Shown piece by piece: positions 1-9,748 of a stretch of 64,000 nucleotides of DNA (position 1 is its first letter; each line of letters begins with the position of its first letter). The DNA comes from Rhynchopus euleeides (taxonomy: Eukaryota > Euglenozoa > Diplonemea > Diplonemida > Diplonemidae), in NCBI GenBank assembly GCA_963210315.1, contig OY723269.1:124001-188000 (forward strand), given 5' to 3'. The notes below the pieces were generated by a model. The model ran no database searches, was not told the DNA's origin, and saw only the letters and a program-made list of their open reading frames with translations. The translations under genes and the position numbers were made by a program.

Positions 1-2141
1 TTGCGCTGCCTGCGGCGTGCCTTCTTGGCGCCCGCCAGCAGGCGGGTGTAGGCGGTGCGGAGGAGGCGGTCGCTGTGGCGCGAGGCAAGCACCGCGCCTG
101 CCATGCGGCGGTTCATGTGCCGGAGGGTCACTGCGTTGAGCACAGGCAGGCCCGCCTGGTTGACATGACCCAGGCGGTACAGCCAAGACCGGTAGTAGCG
201 TGCCAGCAGGGTCATGTGTGTCTTGCGCACCAGGAACTGTGCCTGCGATGTGTGGCGTGACATGCGCCTTCTGCGTGCCTTGCGTGAGGCGGCGTAGCCT
301 GCGAGCTTGCCGTATGCTCGCCGCAGGAAGGCTGTGTCGGTGCGGTGCTGCAGCCGCAGCGCGTTGACGCGGTTGTGGTTGCGTTTCATCTGCCGCTCGC
401 GGTGGAGGCGCAGTGCGCCGAAGTAGTCTGCAGCCAGGCGGCGGCGCGAGTTGGTGGCGAGGTGGAGGAGCGAGAGGCGCTGCGAGTGCAGCTGCTGCTT
501 GCGGGCAGCCGTCTTGCAGCGCGTGACCTCCCCCAGCAGGCTCTCCACGACAGTCATGACCTGGCTCAGGTCGTCCTTCGACGCCATCTCGTTCAGCTTC
601 TCGCGCCTGTTGTGCGCCAGCCCGTCGTAGTGCCGCTTCAAGAAGCGGCGGATGTTACGCTCCCGCAGCGACACGACACCCTCCAACGCCCTGCGCTGGT
701 TGCGATGGTCCCGCGCATACCGTCGCAGCTTGTCGAAGACACGCCGCCCCATCACCTGCCACGACTTCTTCGCGAGGTCGTGCATCTTGGTCTGCTTGAT
801 GCGCTGCTCCCGCCTCACATGAGGTGCATGCAGCTGCAGCTTGTTGTAGTACATCCGCAGCGTGGCCAGGGCAGACTTGTTCATGAGGTACCGCACGTTG
901 CGCACAAAGCGCCGCACGAGGGTGCCACGCCTGCGCCGCTCCAGGAGGGCGCGGTAGTAGGGGCGCAGGTGCTCCGCCACGTTGCGCCTCTGCATCAGCT
1001 GCACCGTGCGCGCCAGCATGCGCTTCTGCCTGTCCTTCACCTGGCGCAGCTCCCGCAGCGCCACCGACAGCGTCTTGCCGCTCTGCTGTGTCACAGCATC
1101 CAGCACCTCGATGCCGCGCTGCGCCTGCTCCAGGCGGAGGTCCTTCTTGCGCCTGACGTTTGCCCGCAGCATGTCGTAGTGCCACCGGAAGAGCGACTGC
1201 TTCTCATTCTTCAGCAGAAGGTAGCGGAGGTGGCGACGGTGCCGCTGCTCCCTCTGGTGCACACGCCTGTGCTGCTGCAGGCGGTAGTGCATGCCCAGCC
1301 ACACCAGGTAGCAGCGCCGCAGCCGCGCAACATCCGTCTTGCGTCGCAGATAGTCCACGTTGGTCCGCCGCTTGATGCGGCGGGCCACACGCTGCTGCAC
1401 AAACAGGATCCACTGGTGGAGGCGGCTCCGAAGGATGCAGCGTGCAGTGCTCTGCAGCAGCATACGCACCTTGCGCTGCTGCGTGCGCTGCTTCCTGCGG
1501 GTGGCGACAAAGCGCTGAAGCGCTGTGAAATACCTCCTGCGCAGCGGGGCGCGCAAAATCATGGACAGCAGCAGGAAGTCTGCGCGCAGCCTGCGGAAGT
1601 CCAGCTTGTTGGCGGTGAACATGATGGCGCTGATCTCATTCGACAGCGACGACAGCTGCGACTGCGTCTCCCCCAGGGCCAGGGCGAGGCGCTCCGTCGA
1701 CCCCTGCAGCACCTGCTTCTCCTCGCGATCCCTCTCCAGCAGCGACATGATGTCCTGCACCGCCTCCGCCACACGCTTGTACTCATCCTCGAGCCACTTC
1801 AGGCGTGCCGCACGCTCCCTCTCCCCACGGGGGTGCACGCTGCCACCACGCCCGATGCTGTGCATCAGCTTCTCCCAATACCGTCGCAGCAGGGCACGGC
1901 GTGTGCATTCCATAAGGTACTGCACTGCTTTGTACCGAAGCCTGCGCCGCTCTTCAGGTGTGCGTGCCTGCTGCACGCCACCCATGCGTGTGTGGAGGTC
2001 CAGCAGGAGCGCTGCGAGTGCCGACAGGTAACCCCCGAGCCGCTGCCTGTCGCCATCCAGTGCCTCGACAGGATTCACGCTCAGCAGGATCGGGGGGAGG
2101 CCGGCAGGGCTGTCCGATGCGCTGCCTGCCGTGGCTGTCAT
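1..2141 (-). CDS. Large Arg/Leu/Tyr-rich helical-repeat protein (5' part, runs off the left edge)
   Basis: The minus strand is open for 713 codons from an ATG at 2141 to the window edge without a stop. The product starts MTATAGSASDSPAGLPPILL. It is almost wholly helical, rich in Arg, Leu, Gln and Tyr. A degenerate motif of the form L-R-x-x-Y-(Y/F/W)-x-x-L recurs every 35-50 residues, for example LRRCYLVWLGMHYR, LRPYYRALLERRRR, LRMYYNKLQLH, FLRRAYGKLAGYA and LLARYYRSWLYR. A heptad-like stretch (EDEYKRVAEAVQDIMSLLER) lies near residues 115-135. This layout resembles long basic repeat proteins of flagellate cytoskeletons and, loosely, the Sfi1 centrin-binding repeat; that comparison is inference. 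The opposite strand carries a long open frame from 345 that is only its codon-aligned shadow. The 3' end lies outside the window. Exact function unknown. Confidence 0.78.
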   Translation of the reverse strand, partial: MTATAGSASDSPAGLPPILLSVNPVEALDGDRQRLGGYLSALAALLLDLHTRMGGVQQARTPEERRRLRYKAVQYLMECTRRALLRRYWEKLMHSIGRGGSVHPRGERERAARLKWLEDEYKRVAEAVQDIMSLLERDREEKQVLQGSTERLALALGETQSQLSSLSNEISAIMFTANKLDFRRLRADFLLLSMILRAPLRRRYFTALQRFVATRRKQRTQQRKVRMLLQSTARCILRSRLHQWILFVQQRVARRIKRRTNVDYLRRKTDVARLRRCYLVWLGMHYRLQQHRRVHQREQRHRRHLRYLLLKNEKQSLFRWHYDMLRANVRRKKDLRLEQAQRGIEVLDAVTQQSGKTLSVALRELRQVKDRQKRMLARTVQLMQRRNVAEHLRPYYRALLERRRRGTLVRRFVRNVRYLMNKSALATLRMYYNKLQLHAPHVRREQRIKQTKMHDLAKKSWQVMGRRVFDKLRRYARDHRNQRRALEGVVSLRERNIRRFLKRHYDGLAHNRREKLNEMASKDDLSQVMTVVESLLGEVTRCKTAARKQQLHSQRLSLLHLATNSRRRLAADYFGALRLHRERQMKRNHNRVNALRLQHRTDTAFLRRAYGKLAGYAASRKARRRRMSRHTSQAQFLVRKTHMTLLARYYRSWLYRLGHVNQAGLPVLNAVTLRHMNRRMAGAVLASRHSDRLLRTAYTRLLAGAKKARRRQR

Positions 2142-4245
2142 GGCCAGAGCAGGGGCGGTGCGCCCGGCAGTGTGGAAGGAGGCATGCATGGCTGCAGCAG
2201 GGCCTGCCAACCCGGCACCCGCCCTGCCCCACGGCGCCCAGGCAAGAGGGCCTGCTGTCCCTCTCTGCTGGGTGTGTCGAACCTGCATGAGTGGGTGGGT
2301 GGAAATGAACTGTCTGGACGAAAACGGCCAAGTAGAGCGTGGCATACCGATGGCGTGTGTGGCACAACCAGGCATGTAGCTTGGGGGGTCCAGCTGGTCT
2401 CGAGACCAGCAGTTGCCTGTGTTGCTGGTCTGGGGGAAAAAGAAAAAAAAAGTATAAATCCGGGAAACCCCAGAATTTTTTTTGGTGGGGGGGTTTTCCC
2501 TCACACCAGGCCGAAGATGTACCTGCAGCAGGCCCGAACCACGAGGGTTTCGGCTCCCGAGGACTGCTTCCCGCGCAGGACTGGGTTCCGACCTGATGTC
2601 GGAGAGATCCACACCGTGTTCAGCCCGGAAGGAACAGATGTTCACTACCGTGGCCTCCGGCGGCTGGGGGGCTCCGCCCCCCAGACCCCTGTGGCTTGTG
2701 CTTGTCAATATGCGACTGTGGGTTTCTTCGCTACCGTCAAGTTTTCGTCAAAGTTCGGTGATTTCTTCCTATGCATACATCGGAAAAGCACCAACACACC
2801 GTTTCGGCACCGGAGCGAAGGCCCACTGTGGCGCTGTGTACTCCGTGCCTCCGGACACGCTCCGGAGAACCCGGTGTTCGGTCAGGACAAGATTTTGGGC
2901 GAAGCGCCGGAAAATTCCCCAGACCAGCAGAACCAGCAAAAATCTGAAAATCCAATTTCAAGCTACGTGCCTGGGCACAACCCAGGGCAAACAAAATCAA
3001 AAACTCGCTGCAGCCGTGTGGGGGTGAGGGGGGTGGGGGCTGGGGCGTCTGTGCGAACCCCGCTGGATTGCATGTAACGGTGTCGGTCTCGCTCGACAGC
3101 AGGGGCTGGCGGGACGCAGAGGGGGCGGTCGTCATGTGGATGAGTGTCAGCCTTGGTTAGCACCGCCCCCTCTCCTGCATCCCTGGAAAGCACGCTGCTG
3201 CCAGGTTCTGTGTGTTCTGAAATACCACCCATGGCGGTGGGTGGGAAAGGGGGAGGGAAGGGGAAGGGAGACAGGTATAAGGCGCACCATTGCCGATGGC
3301 GGTCCTGGGCGGAGCCAGAACCGCACACAGAAGGGGGCTGCAGCACAGGAAGGCACAGCCAGTTCGGCATCTTCTCCGTCTCCTACCCTCTTGCTGCTTC
3401 GACACGGTGCTCTCGCAAGAAAAGTATACGCACTGAGTTGGCCGAGGGAACGGCAAGACGCACAACGCGGCACACACACACCGGTGTGGGCATTTGCAAC
3501 ACGAGGGCGGGTATGGGGACGGAGCTGCCGCAAGCCAGGCACACGCAGCTGGAACAGCGCTGTTCTGATAGCAACAGAGACAGCACTGTCCCAGAACAGG
3601 TGCGGGCTGGCACAGGGCAGGACGACACACCACACAGCACCCCTGTGATACCACCACACACCAGCAAGGCATGCACTTCGGATGGAGGTTTGGTTGATAT
3701 TGCTTGTCGCTTGGTTGTTGGCTGTTGTCTGTCGGTTGGTGTGGGGGATATGGATAAGTTTGGAACAGAGGGGGGATGACTGGCCGGCTGTTCTTCTTCA
3801 GCTTTGGTACAGATTTGGCACGAGTCGGGTTTTTGGTTTCGCTTTTGCTTTTGCTTTTCCTCTTTTGATCATTCGTTCATTCGTTCACTCCTTCAGTTGC
3901 GAGTTCTGAGCTTTCGACCTTCAATTGCAGACCCTTGGGCTTCCCTCGTGCCAAGCTGTCTCAGTGTAATACCCCTCTTGTGAGGCTCTCACTGGTCTGT
4001 GCTGTCGAGAGAAGGCACCCTGGTTGCATCTGCAACGTCCAATCTCAATAATAGAGACTCATAGAATAGATAGGCGTCGCGGGGCGAAGGGACGTGTGAG
4101 TCCCTGGCGAGGAGAGATGGGAGAGAGAACCCCGCGCACCATCCAGTGGTCAAACAAAGGATATTCGCATTGCATTGCATTTGGATTTGCATTCGCAACC
4201 AACATACAGCCACAACAACAACCACTGTCACAATCACACTCACAC
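2142..4245. other. Intergenic gap between the helical-repeat gene and the subtilisin gene
   Basis: No convincing gene. It holds a hairpin with arms CTGGGGGG/CCCCCCAG at about 2665-2686, one MITE-like copy (2721-2824), and GT/T-rich low-complexity sequence at 3690-3900 that makes hydrophobic but meaningless open frames on the plus strand. Confidence 0.6.
2721..2824. mobile_element. MITE-like element, copy A
   Basis: About 104 bp bounded by GGTTTCTTCGCT and AGCGAAGGCCC (inverted). It is flanked on both sides by ACTGTG (2715-2720 and 2825-2830), a possible 6-bp target-site duplication. The inner part CAACACACCGTTTCGG is shared with the copy at 8174-8284 and, more loosely, with the copy ending near 54627. 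Confidence 0.55.
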
Positions 4246-6816
4246 TCAGGCAGACGGTTGCTCCACCCTGTCAACACACGTCCACTGGAACCTGAACCCG
4301 TACGGGGAACCCTGGCCATCCTCCACACCGCGGGAGCTCTCGAAGCGGACGTAGCCGACCTGCTCCTTGAAGTCCGAGGTGTCGATGGTGCGTGCGGTGA
4401 AGTCGAGCCCGCCACGCGACACCCGCACACCGTCCTCCTTTGCGAAGGTGAGGTACTCCGCGTGCCAGGCCAGGCTGAAGCTGCTGAAGGTGTAGACTGC
4501 GTACTGGTTTGCCGGGCACTCGATCTTCCAGCACGTGGTCGCCACGCTGTACCACGCCACCTCGTTGCTGGCCGGGGGGAGGCACGGCGCAGGCGGGGAG
4601 GGGGCGGCGCACTCACACCCGGTGCAGTCGCACCCGAAGATGGCAAGTGTGGCGCAGTCGTACAGGTCGAAGGACGCCTTGATGGCCCAGTCGCAGCTCG
4701 ACCCGAGGCACCCGGACAGCGAGCACTGCGGGTTCGGGTTCGGGGTGATCTCCGGGAACGGGACCGGGGCGGGGACACCCGTCACAGGGGGTGTGTAGCT
4801 GTCGTCGCAGCTCCACTTGAGCAGGAACCCGCCCGCCGTCACAGACTCGTCCGAGGTGAACTTGATGATCGCGTGCTTCCGGAAGTACATCACCTCAGGC
4901 AGCTCCGTCTCGTTGCTCTGCGAGTAGTTCCCGCTCAGGACGCGCTTGTAGGGGCTGCGGTCCGTGAAGCGGATGGTGTCGAACCCCTGCTCCAGATCGA
5001 CAAACTGCGGCTCCGCCTTGACCCACCTGCGGCACGACAGCATCCAGCAGCGCTCCGTGCTTGCCGGGTACCCCGCCTCGGGGAGGTACGCCAGCTCGCC
5101 CGACCGACGGCGCCAGTTCGCCCGCAGCACGTTGTTATAGCAGTTGTCCTCAGACGGGCGGAAGTGGGTCCGGCGGGCCGGGCAGTGCGACACACGCCTG
5201 CTGGTCTCCACCTCCGGCTGCGACACCTGCGGGGCCGTGCACGTGTAGTTGAAGTTCATCGGGAGCTCACCGTTCAGGCGCACCACAACAAACGACACGA
5301 ACACGTCACCGTGCAGCTGCCTGTCCTTCTCGATGTAGCCGTAGTTGCTCATCATCACCTTCGACTTCACCTCCGTCACGTTGATGTAGTTCCGGTAGTA
5401 CACAGCGTCCGCAGTGATCCAGCGCAAGTCCACAGTCACCAGCCCGTCGCACTTGATCTCCCAGCACGCGTTGATGGCGATGTCCGACCCGTTCCCGGAG
5501 GCAAGGAACGAGTCGCCCCCACCCGCCCCCTGCAGGGTCTTCGTCTCCGTCCCCGCCGGGCAGAGCACCCGGTCCACCACCTCCGGGATCGACTCGTGCG
5601 ACGCGGGGGTCCCCTCGCACGGGATGCGCGCAACGAGGTTCTGGTCAAACGCCCGCAGGGGGGACAGCAGGTTCCGGTGCGCCGACTCCACCAGGAACGC
5701 CTTGACGGATGCGGGGGTGGCCTGCGGGCGCTCCGTCAGGTACACCGCCGCAATGGCAGACACGTGCGGGGCCGCCATCGACGTCCCGCTCCTGTACCGG
5801 TAAGAGGTCGCGTTCTTGTTGTCCGCAGACCACACCTCGTACCCCGGGGCGTACAGCGTCACGCACTTCCCGTAGCTCGACCACTGCGGGTTGTAGTTCA
5901 CGTCGTGCAGCCCCACCGTGATGGACGACGCCGCACCGGACGGGGAGTACTCGCACGACGGCTCGTCACCGTTCCCGGCGGCAGACACGACCACAACGTC
6001 CGCAAGGGTCGCCGCGTTCACAGCGTCGTTCAGCAGCGTCGACCCCGGGAACTGGATCGACATGTTGATCACACCGCGCCTCCCGCGCTGCTTCGTCGCC
6101 TCCACAACGTACTGGATCGCCTCCACAACCGACTGCTTGTTGGTGTTCCCGTCACGCGCAATCCGCACAGCCACCACGGTGGCCGACTTCGCCACACCGT
6201 TCACCTTCCCGGCGATGGTGGCGGCAATGTGGGTCCCGTGCCCGCTGTCGTCCGCGAGCAGGTTGTCGACCAGGTTGGCGCCCCAGTGGCAGTTGTTGTC
6301 GAACTCCTCGTGCTCGCACATGATCCCCGTGTCCAGGATGTACACGTCCACCCCCTGCCCCCACGTCTTGTCGTGCGCGTACGTGCTGTTGTCAGGGTCA
6401 CGCACGTCCCCCGTCATCGCCGCAAGCCCGTACGGCACCCCCTCCGTCTGCGTGTCCGGGCACTCGAACTTCACACGGCTCACCGGCACCTTCATCTCCA
6501 CCGGCGCCGCCTCGACCGTCAGCCTCCCCCCTGCGAAGGCCTGCAGCAGGGCCGCCTCATCCGCCGTCAGGCTCAGCTTCCCGCGGAACGCCCCGAGGGC
6601 TGCGTCGTACTGCAGGCTGTCCTCGGCGAAGTCGATCCCCTGCCACCACGCCCACCGCTTGAAGAGCCTGAACCCCGCGCACCTCCACGACCACCTCGCG
6701 CAGTCCTCCGCCCCCTTGACCACCAGCGTCACCCAGTACGGCTTCGCCTCCTCCGCAGGCGACCCCTCGCCCCAGTTCTGGTGGCGGCTCCACCAGCTCT
6801 CGCTCGGCCCGTGCCC
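4246..6816 (-). CDS. Secreted subtilisin-like serine protease (S8, proteinase K type) with three CUB-like domains; 5' exon(s) not included
   Basis: Peptidase S8 protease. Counting from the upstream GTG at 6924, the triad is Asp198 (VYILDTGI), His229 (GHGTHIAATIAG) and Ser382 (SGTSMAAPHVSA), with the oxyanion Asn318 in VVVSAAGNGD. An inhibitor-I9-like propeptide precedes it (about residues 68-145). Behind the catalytic domain come three Cys-bounded beta-rich units of about 90-105 residues, at roughly 470-570, 640-745 and 800-885. Each opens with CW(E/M/K)(I/L)xC and closes in an aromatic-x-C strand, as in CUB domains. Many Cys and N-x-S/T sites fit secretion. The stop is TGA at 4246-4248. Start unresolved: no ATG occurs in this frame before Met144, which lies after the propeptide. 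A good acceptor (CCCACTGCAG) ends at 6817, so at least one upstream exon is missing. A hydrophobic run RRLVILAFGLL, ending at a GTATAT donor at 6862, is a candidate signal-peptide exon. Likely role: extracellular protein processing or digestion. Confidence 0.93.
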   Translation of the reverse strand, partial: GHGPSESWWSRHQNWGEGSPAEEAKPYWVTLVVKGAEDCARWSWRCAGFRLFKRWAWWQGIDFAEDSLQYDAALGAFRGKLSLTADEAALLQAFAGGRLTVEAAPVEMKVPVSRVKFECPDTQTEGVPYGLAAMTGDVRDPDNSTYAHDKTWGQGVDVYILDTGIMCEHEEFDNNCHWGANLVDNLLADDSGHGTHIAATIAGKVNGVAKSATVVAVRIARDGNTNKQSVVEAIQYVVEATKQRGRRGVINMSIQFPGSTLLNDAVNAATLADVVVVSAAGNGDEPSCEYSPSGAASSITVGLHDVNYNPQWSSYGKCVTLYAPGYEVWSADNKNATSYRYRSGTSMAAPHVSAIAAVYLTERPQATPASVKAFLVESAHRNLLSPLRAFDQNLVARIPCEGTPASHESIPEVVDRVLCPAGTETKTLQGAGGGDSFLASGNGSDIAINACWEIKCDGLVTVDLRWITADAVYYRNYINVTEVKSKVMMSNYGYIEKDRQLHGDVFVSFVVVRLNGELPMNFNYTCTAPQVSQPEVETSRRVSHCPARRTHFRPSEDNCYNNVLRANWRRRSGELAYLPEAGYPASTERCWMLSCRRWVKAEPQFVDLEQGFDTIRFTDRSPYKRVLSGNYSQSNETELPEVMYFRKHAIIKFTSDESVTAGGFLLKWSCDDSYTPPVTGVPAPVPFPEITPNPNPQCSLSGCLGSSCDWAIKASFDLYDCATLAIFGCDCTGCECAAPSPPAPCLPPASNEVAWYSVATTCWKIECPANQYAVYTFSSFSLAWHAEYLTFAKEDGVRVSRGGLDFTARTIDTSDFKEQVGYVRFESSRGVEDGQGSPYGFRFQWTCVDRVEQPSA

Positions 6817-7042
6817 CTGCAGTGGGTAGAGTGGTGGTGTGCGAGAAGTGAGAAGAATATACCAGCAGCCCGAATGCCAGGATGACGAGTCGTCGTGTCT
6901 CTGCTGTGAGTGTTCCCGTGTCACACGAGTGTGTTTCGTGCAAGTACGGCGGCCTTGTACACTACAACTGTTTTGATATGTTCTCCGTTTGTTGCGTTGA
7001 CGCTTCCGGGTGGGGGTGGGATGGGTGGGGGCGGGGTCCTGG

Positions 7043-7131
7043 CCACGCGCTCTGTTGGTTTGATTCTTTGTTCAACCAGTGCGTACACCCGTGCCTACAT
7101 CCGCACCACATAGCCGGTTCATTGCACTCAA
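7043..7131 (+). repeat. Dispersed repeat, copy 1 (partner at about 31205-31280)
   Basis: Shares CTGTTGGTTTGATTCT and the following pattern (GTGCG, GCCT, ATCC, CACCACAT) with 31205-31280, roughly three quarters identical over about 80 bases by eye. The GGTTTGATTC core resembles a tRNA B box, but I see no matching A box. Confidence 0.4.
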
Positions 7132-7853
7132 CATCATACCACATTCAAGACAAGAGCTGCCGCACATCTGTGCAGGTGTGGCACGTGATTTGCCTGCCTC
7201 CAGCTGCGTCGCTCTTGCGAACCGTGCCGCATGCACACACTATAGGCCGTCGGCTGAGGGTGGAGTCTATGCCAGATAGGACTCTCCCAGACGGCACAAC
7301 GGTAACAAAGACAAGGTTTCTATCGAACCTGCGGCCAAATCCGCTGAGCTGGCTGGCAGGCGGAGAGGGAGGGGCAGGGGGGTAGACGGGATTGGGGGCC
7401 AAAAGAGAACAGAATAAACAAAAAAGCAAAAGGATGACGGGCCCCTTGCGAACATTTAGTGTACCACAGCGTCGGGAGCAGTGGGACTGTTGTGGGGCTG
7501 CGAAGGGAGGGAATGAAGGGAAAACGGGCCCTTTGCCGACACCACAGCCCAGGGAGCATGGGACTGTGGGCGCTATCAAGGGGCTCCGGAGGTGGTCAGG
7601 CGTCCCGTGCCGTGATGTTGAACAGAGACGGGGGACGTTGACACCAGGCAATGCCAGGTGCCAACAGAGGTCCACTGTCCCCACAACAAGAGGCAACAGG
7701 GCAGGGACGGGGAAGGGGTGCGTGGCATGTAATGTCACATCTTCATTACCCCACGATCGGGTCGCATTGTGTGTTGTGGACGGTGATGTATAGGTTCGGG
7801 TTAGGCACAAACAGCGGGTTCCCGCCCCAAAGCAAGTGAGGGCCTCGACCCGC

Positions 7854-7882
7854 ATTTTCCGGGAGTCAGCTCCCCGAAAAAT
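7854..7882. other. Hairpin
   Basis: Near-perfect 12-base arms, ATTTTCCGGGAG and CTCCCCGAAAAAT, around a four-base loop. Role unknown; it may be part of a decayed transposon terminus. Confidence 0.4.
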
Positions 7883-8173
7883 AGCAGTTGTTCGATGTAG
7901 GGAGCCCTGAAAGGCAGAGGTGTACCCCCGCTTGACCTCGCCTACTAAAAGGTGTCGTTTGAGGAGCGGGAAGCCGCCGTGTGGGTTACTGGAAAATACT
8001 CTGACATATGATAGCACACAATATGATCTTGCTGCGTGTATGACATTTACTTGTTCCAGAGTATAGAAAGGCAGATGCAGATCCACGGCAGAGCAAAGCA
8101 GACAGCCAGTGCAATATACGAATAAGGGGAGGGTCGCAAACCATATAAAAGCTATAAAACATGCTGTGTGTCT

Positions 8174-8284
8174 GGGAGGTCTTCGATTTCGGCAAAATGT
8201 TCGGCGGTTCTTCTCCGGCGAAGGAGGAAATTCACCGAACACAGTGAGCGCAACACACCGTTTTCGGAACGGCAGCGAAGACAG
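8174..8284. mobile_element. MITE-like element, copy B
   Basis: Starts GGAGGTCTTCGAT and ends GGCAGCGAAGACAGC. Its interior GGAAATTCACCGAACACAGTG matches the 36589-36696 copy, and CAACACACCGTTTTCGG matches the 2721-2824 copy, which links the members of the family. Confidence 0.5.
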
Positions 8285-8593
8285 CATTTCCAGCGGCACA
8301 CATAACCTTCCGATGTTACGATTAGCCCTGCCCCCCCCCACCCCACCCCCCGTGATTCATTTCGTGGAGTGCAGACACGCCCAAGCTGCACAGCTGCGCC
8401 GTCTTGGTTTCCTCAGTCACATCACAACTGACCAAGGCAGCCCGGCAGGTGCCCTAAGGAGATCTTGCTCAGATCATGGCGGTGCTGGTGCCAGGTGCCC
8501 TGGGCAATTGCGTGCGATTCGTGCGATTTCCAAAAGATAGCCTATCTGGATTCACGTGACCAACGGTGGGTTTTCAGTTTTTTTCGGTCACAT

Positions 8594-8617
8594 GGTCACA
8601 TAGCGTCACACAGGGTC
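8594..8617 (+). repeat. Direct repeat GGTCACATAGCGTCACACA, first copy
   Basis: 23 of 24 bases match 9360-9383, 766 bp downstream. Both copies lie in GTCACA-rich sequence. Confidence 0.5.
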
Positions 8618-9359
8618 ACGTAAGGCCGAGGGTCAGGAGGGTGGGAAACGCACTGGACACCAAGTGGTACAGTGGACCCTTTCAATCTATCTACTGCACA
8701 CACAAAAAACACAATCAAAAACCCATGGTATGCGGGGATGTGAGTCCCTCAGGGAGCAGCGCCTCTGCCACAAGCAGAGCTGGATGGTATGGCTCGATGT
8801 AGAGTTGGACAATGGAAGGCAACGGAATTGGTTCTGACCCACCACCCAACTGAGCTGAAACCCCCCCCCCCCCTTCTACTTCTATTCCAGCTGATTTGGC
8901 AAATCGTGGTTTTGGCCAAGAAGACCGCCCAAACTCCACCCAACTCCGCCCAACTCTTTGGAGATTCCCATCCCGAGTGATGGAGACTGCACTTTTGGGG
9001 GTTCGGTATAGTAACCCTCGGCGACCTGCCGCTTATCAGGGGAGCGGGGGTCCACCGTGCACCCAGATGCACCACCCATGTCATAGTGGGTCTGGTGGGA
9101 CACTGTACGGCTCCGTGCCTTGCCACGCCCAGTCAGCAGTAACAGGGGCTGGGTGACTTTTTACCTGGGAAAATGATTTTTTACGCACACGACTTTCGCA
9201 CCGAAAGTGTCATTCAGCTCTGCCAAACGTGCTCTACACACAACCCCCTTCAGGCTTCAAGTGGTTTGTAAGTGTGTGTGGAAGCGTCAACGCATCAAAC
9301 GAAGTACCAAAAGTAGAGAAAGAGCGGCAGACTTGAAGTGACACTTTTGGATCACACAA

Positions 9360-9383
9360 GGTCACATAGCGTCACACAAGGTC
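9360..9383 (+). repeat. Direct repeat GGTCACATAGCGTCACACA, second copy
   Basis: Partner of 8594-8617; one mismatch. It lies about 370 bp from the left end of the large tandem array. Confidence 0.5.
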
Positions 9384-9748
9384 TCTTGAGGCGAACCCAA
9401 ATAGGCTAAAAGAAGCGGAATAAGCGATAAAAGAAAAGCGGTCAAGTAGCGGCACCAGTGTTGCCACCGTGGGTGGCCAAACGAGGGCTCATAAACTTCG
9501 GGGATCACACCGACAGAGCTGGACACAGGTGAAGGATTCTGTGCAACAGATCAGGTAAACTCTTGTTTCGCGAACACGTGATGTCTCGAGGCTCTGCTCA
9601 GGCCCTGGGAAGTGGCATGAGCGCGCAAATGCAGAATCTGCCGGATAACTGGGGGCAAGATCTCGCGAAACACAGACATGCATCCACTCGCTCAATCCTC
9701 TCCGACAGTTGTTGCATTGCACGCTTCCACCATTGGCGGATTGTGTGA

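Larger units (their letters stand above)
6817..9748. other. Gap between the subtilisin gene and the repeat array
   Basis: Contains the probable 5' exon region of the protease (about 6863-7150), one MITE-like copy (8174-8284), a hairpin (7854-7882), a GGTCACATAGCGTCACACA direct repeat (8594 and 9360), and a poly-C run near 8861. No further gene was recognised. A 398-codon open frame at 7145-8341 is rejected because it runs through the MITE-like copy and shows no domain. Confidence 0.55.

Noticed and set aside
345-3077. 910-codon plus-strand open frame
   Set aside because: It is the codon-aligned complement of the minus-strand helical-repeat gene (1-2141); its residues are an antisense pattern (long Leu/Val/His/Arg runs) and its end translates intergenic DNA.
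3682-3909. Hydrophobic 75-codon plus-strand frame
   Set aside because: Its hydrophobicity comes from TTG/GTT low-complexity sequence, and no gene lies on this strand elsewhere.
4024-6885. 953-codon plus-strand open frame
   Set aside because: Antisense shadow of the subtilisin gene, whose catalytic motifs are unmistakable on the minus strand.
7145-8341. 398-codon minus-strand open frame
   Set aside because: No domain or compositional signal, and it runs through a MITE-like copy at 8174-8284; probably a chance frame in GC-rich DNA.
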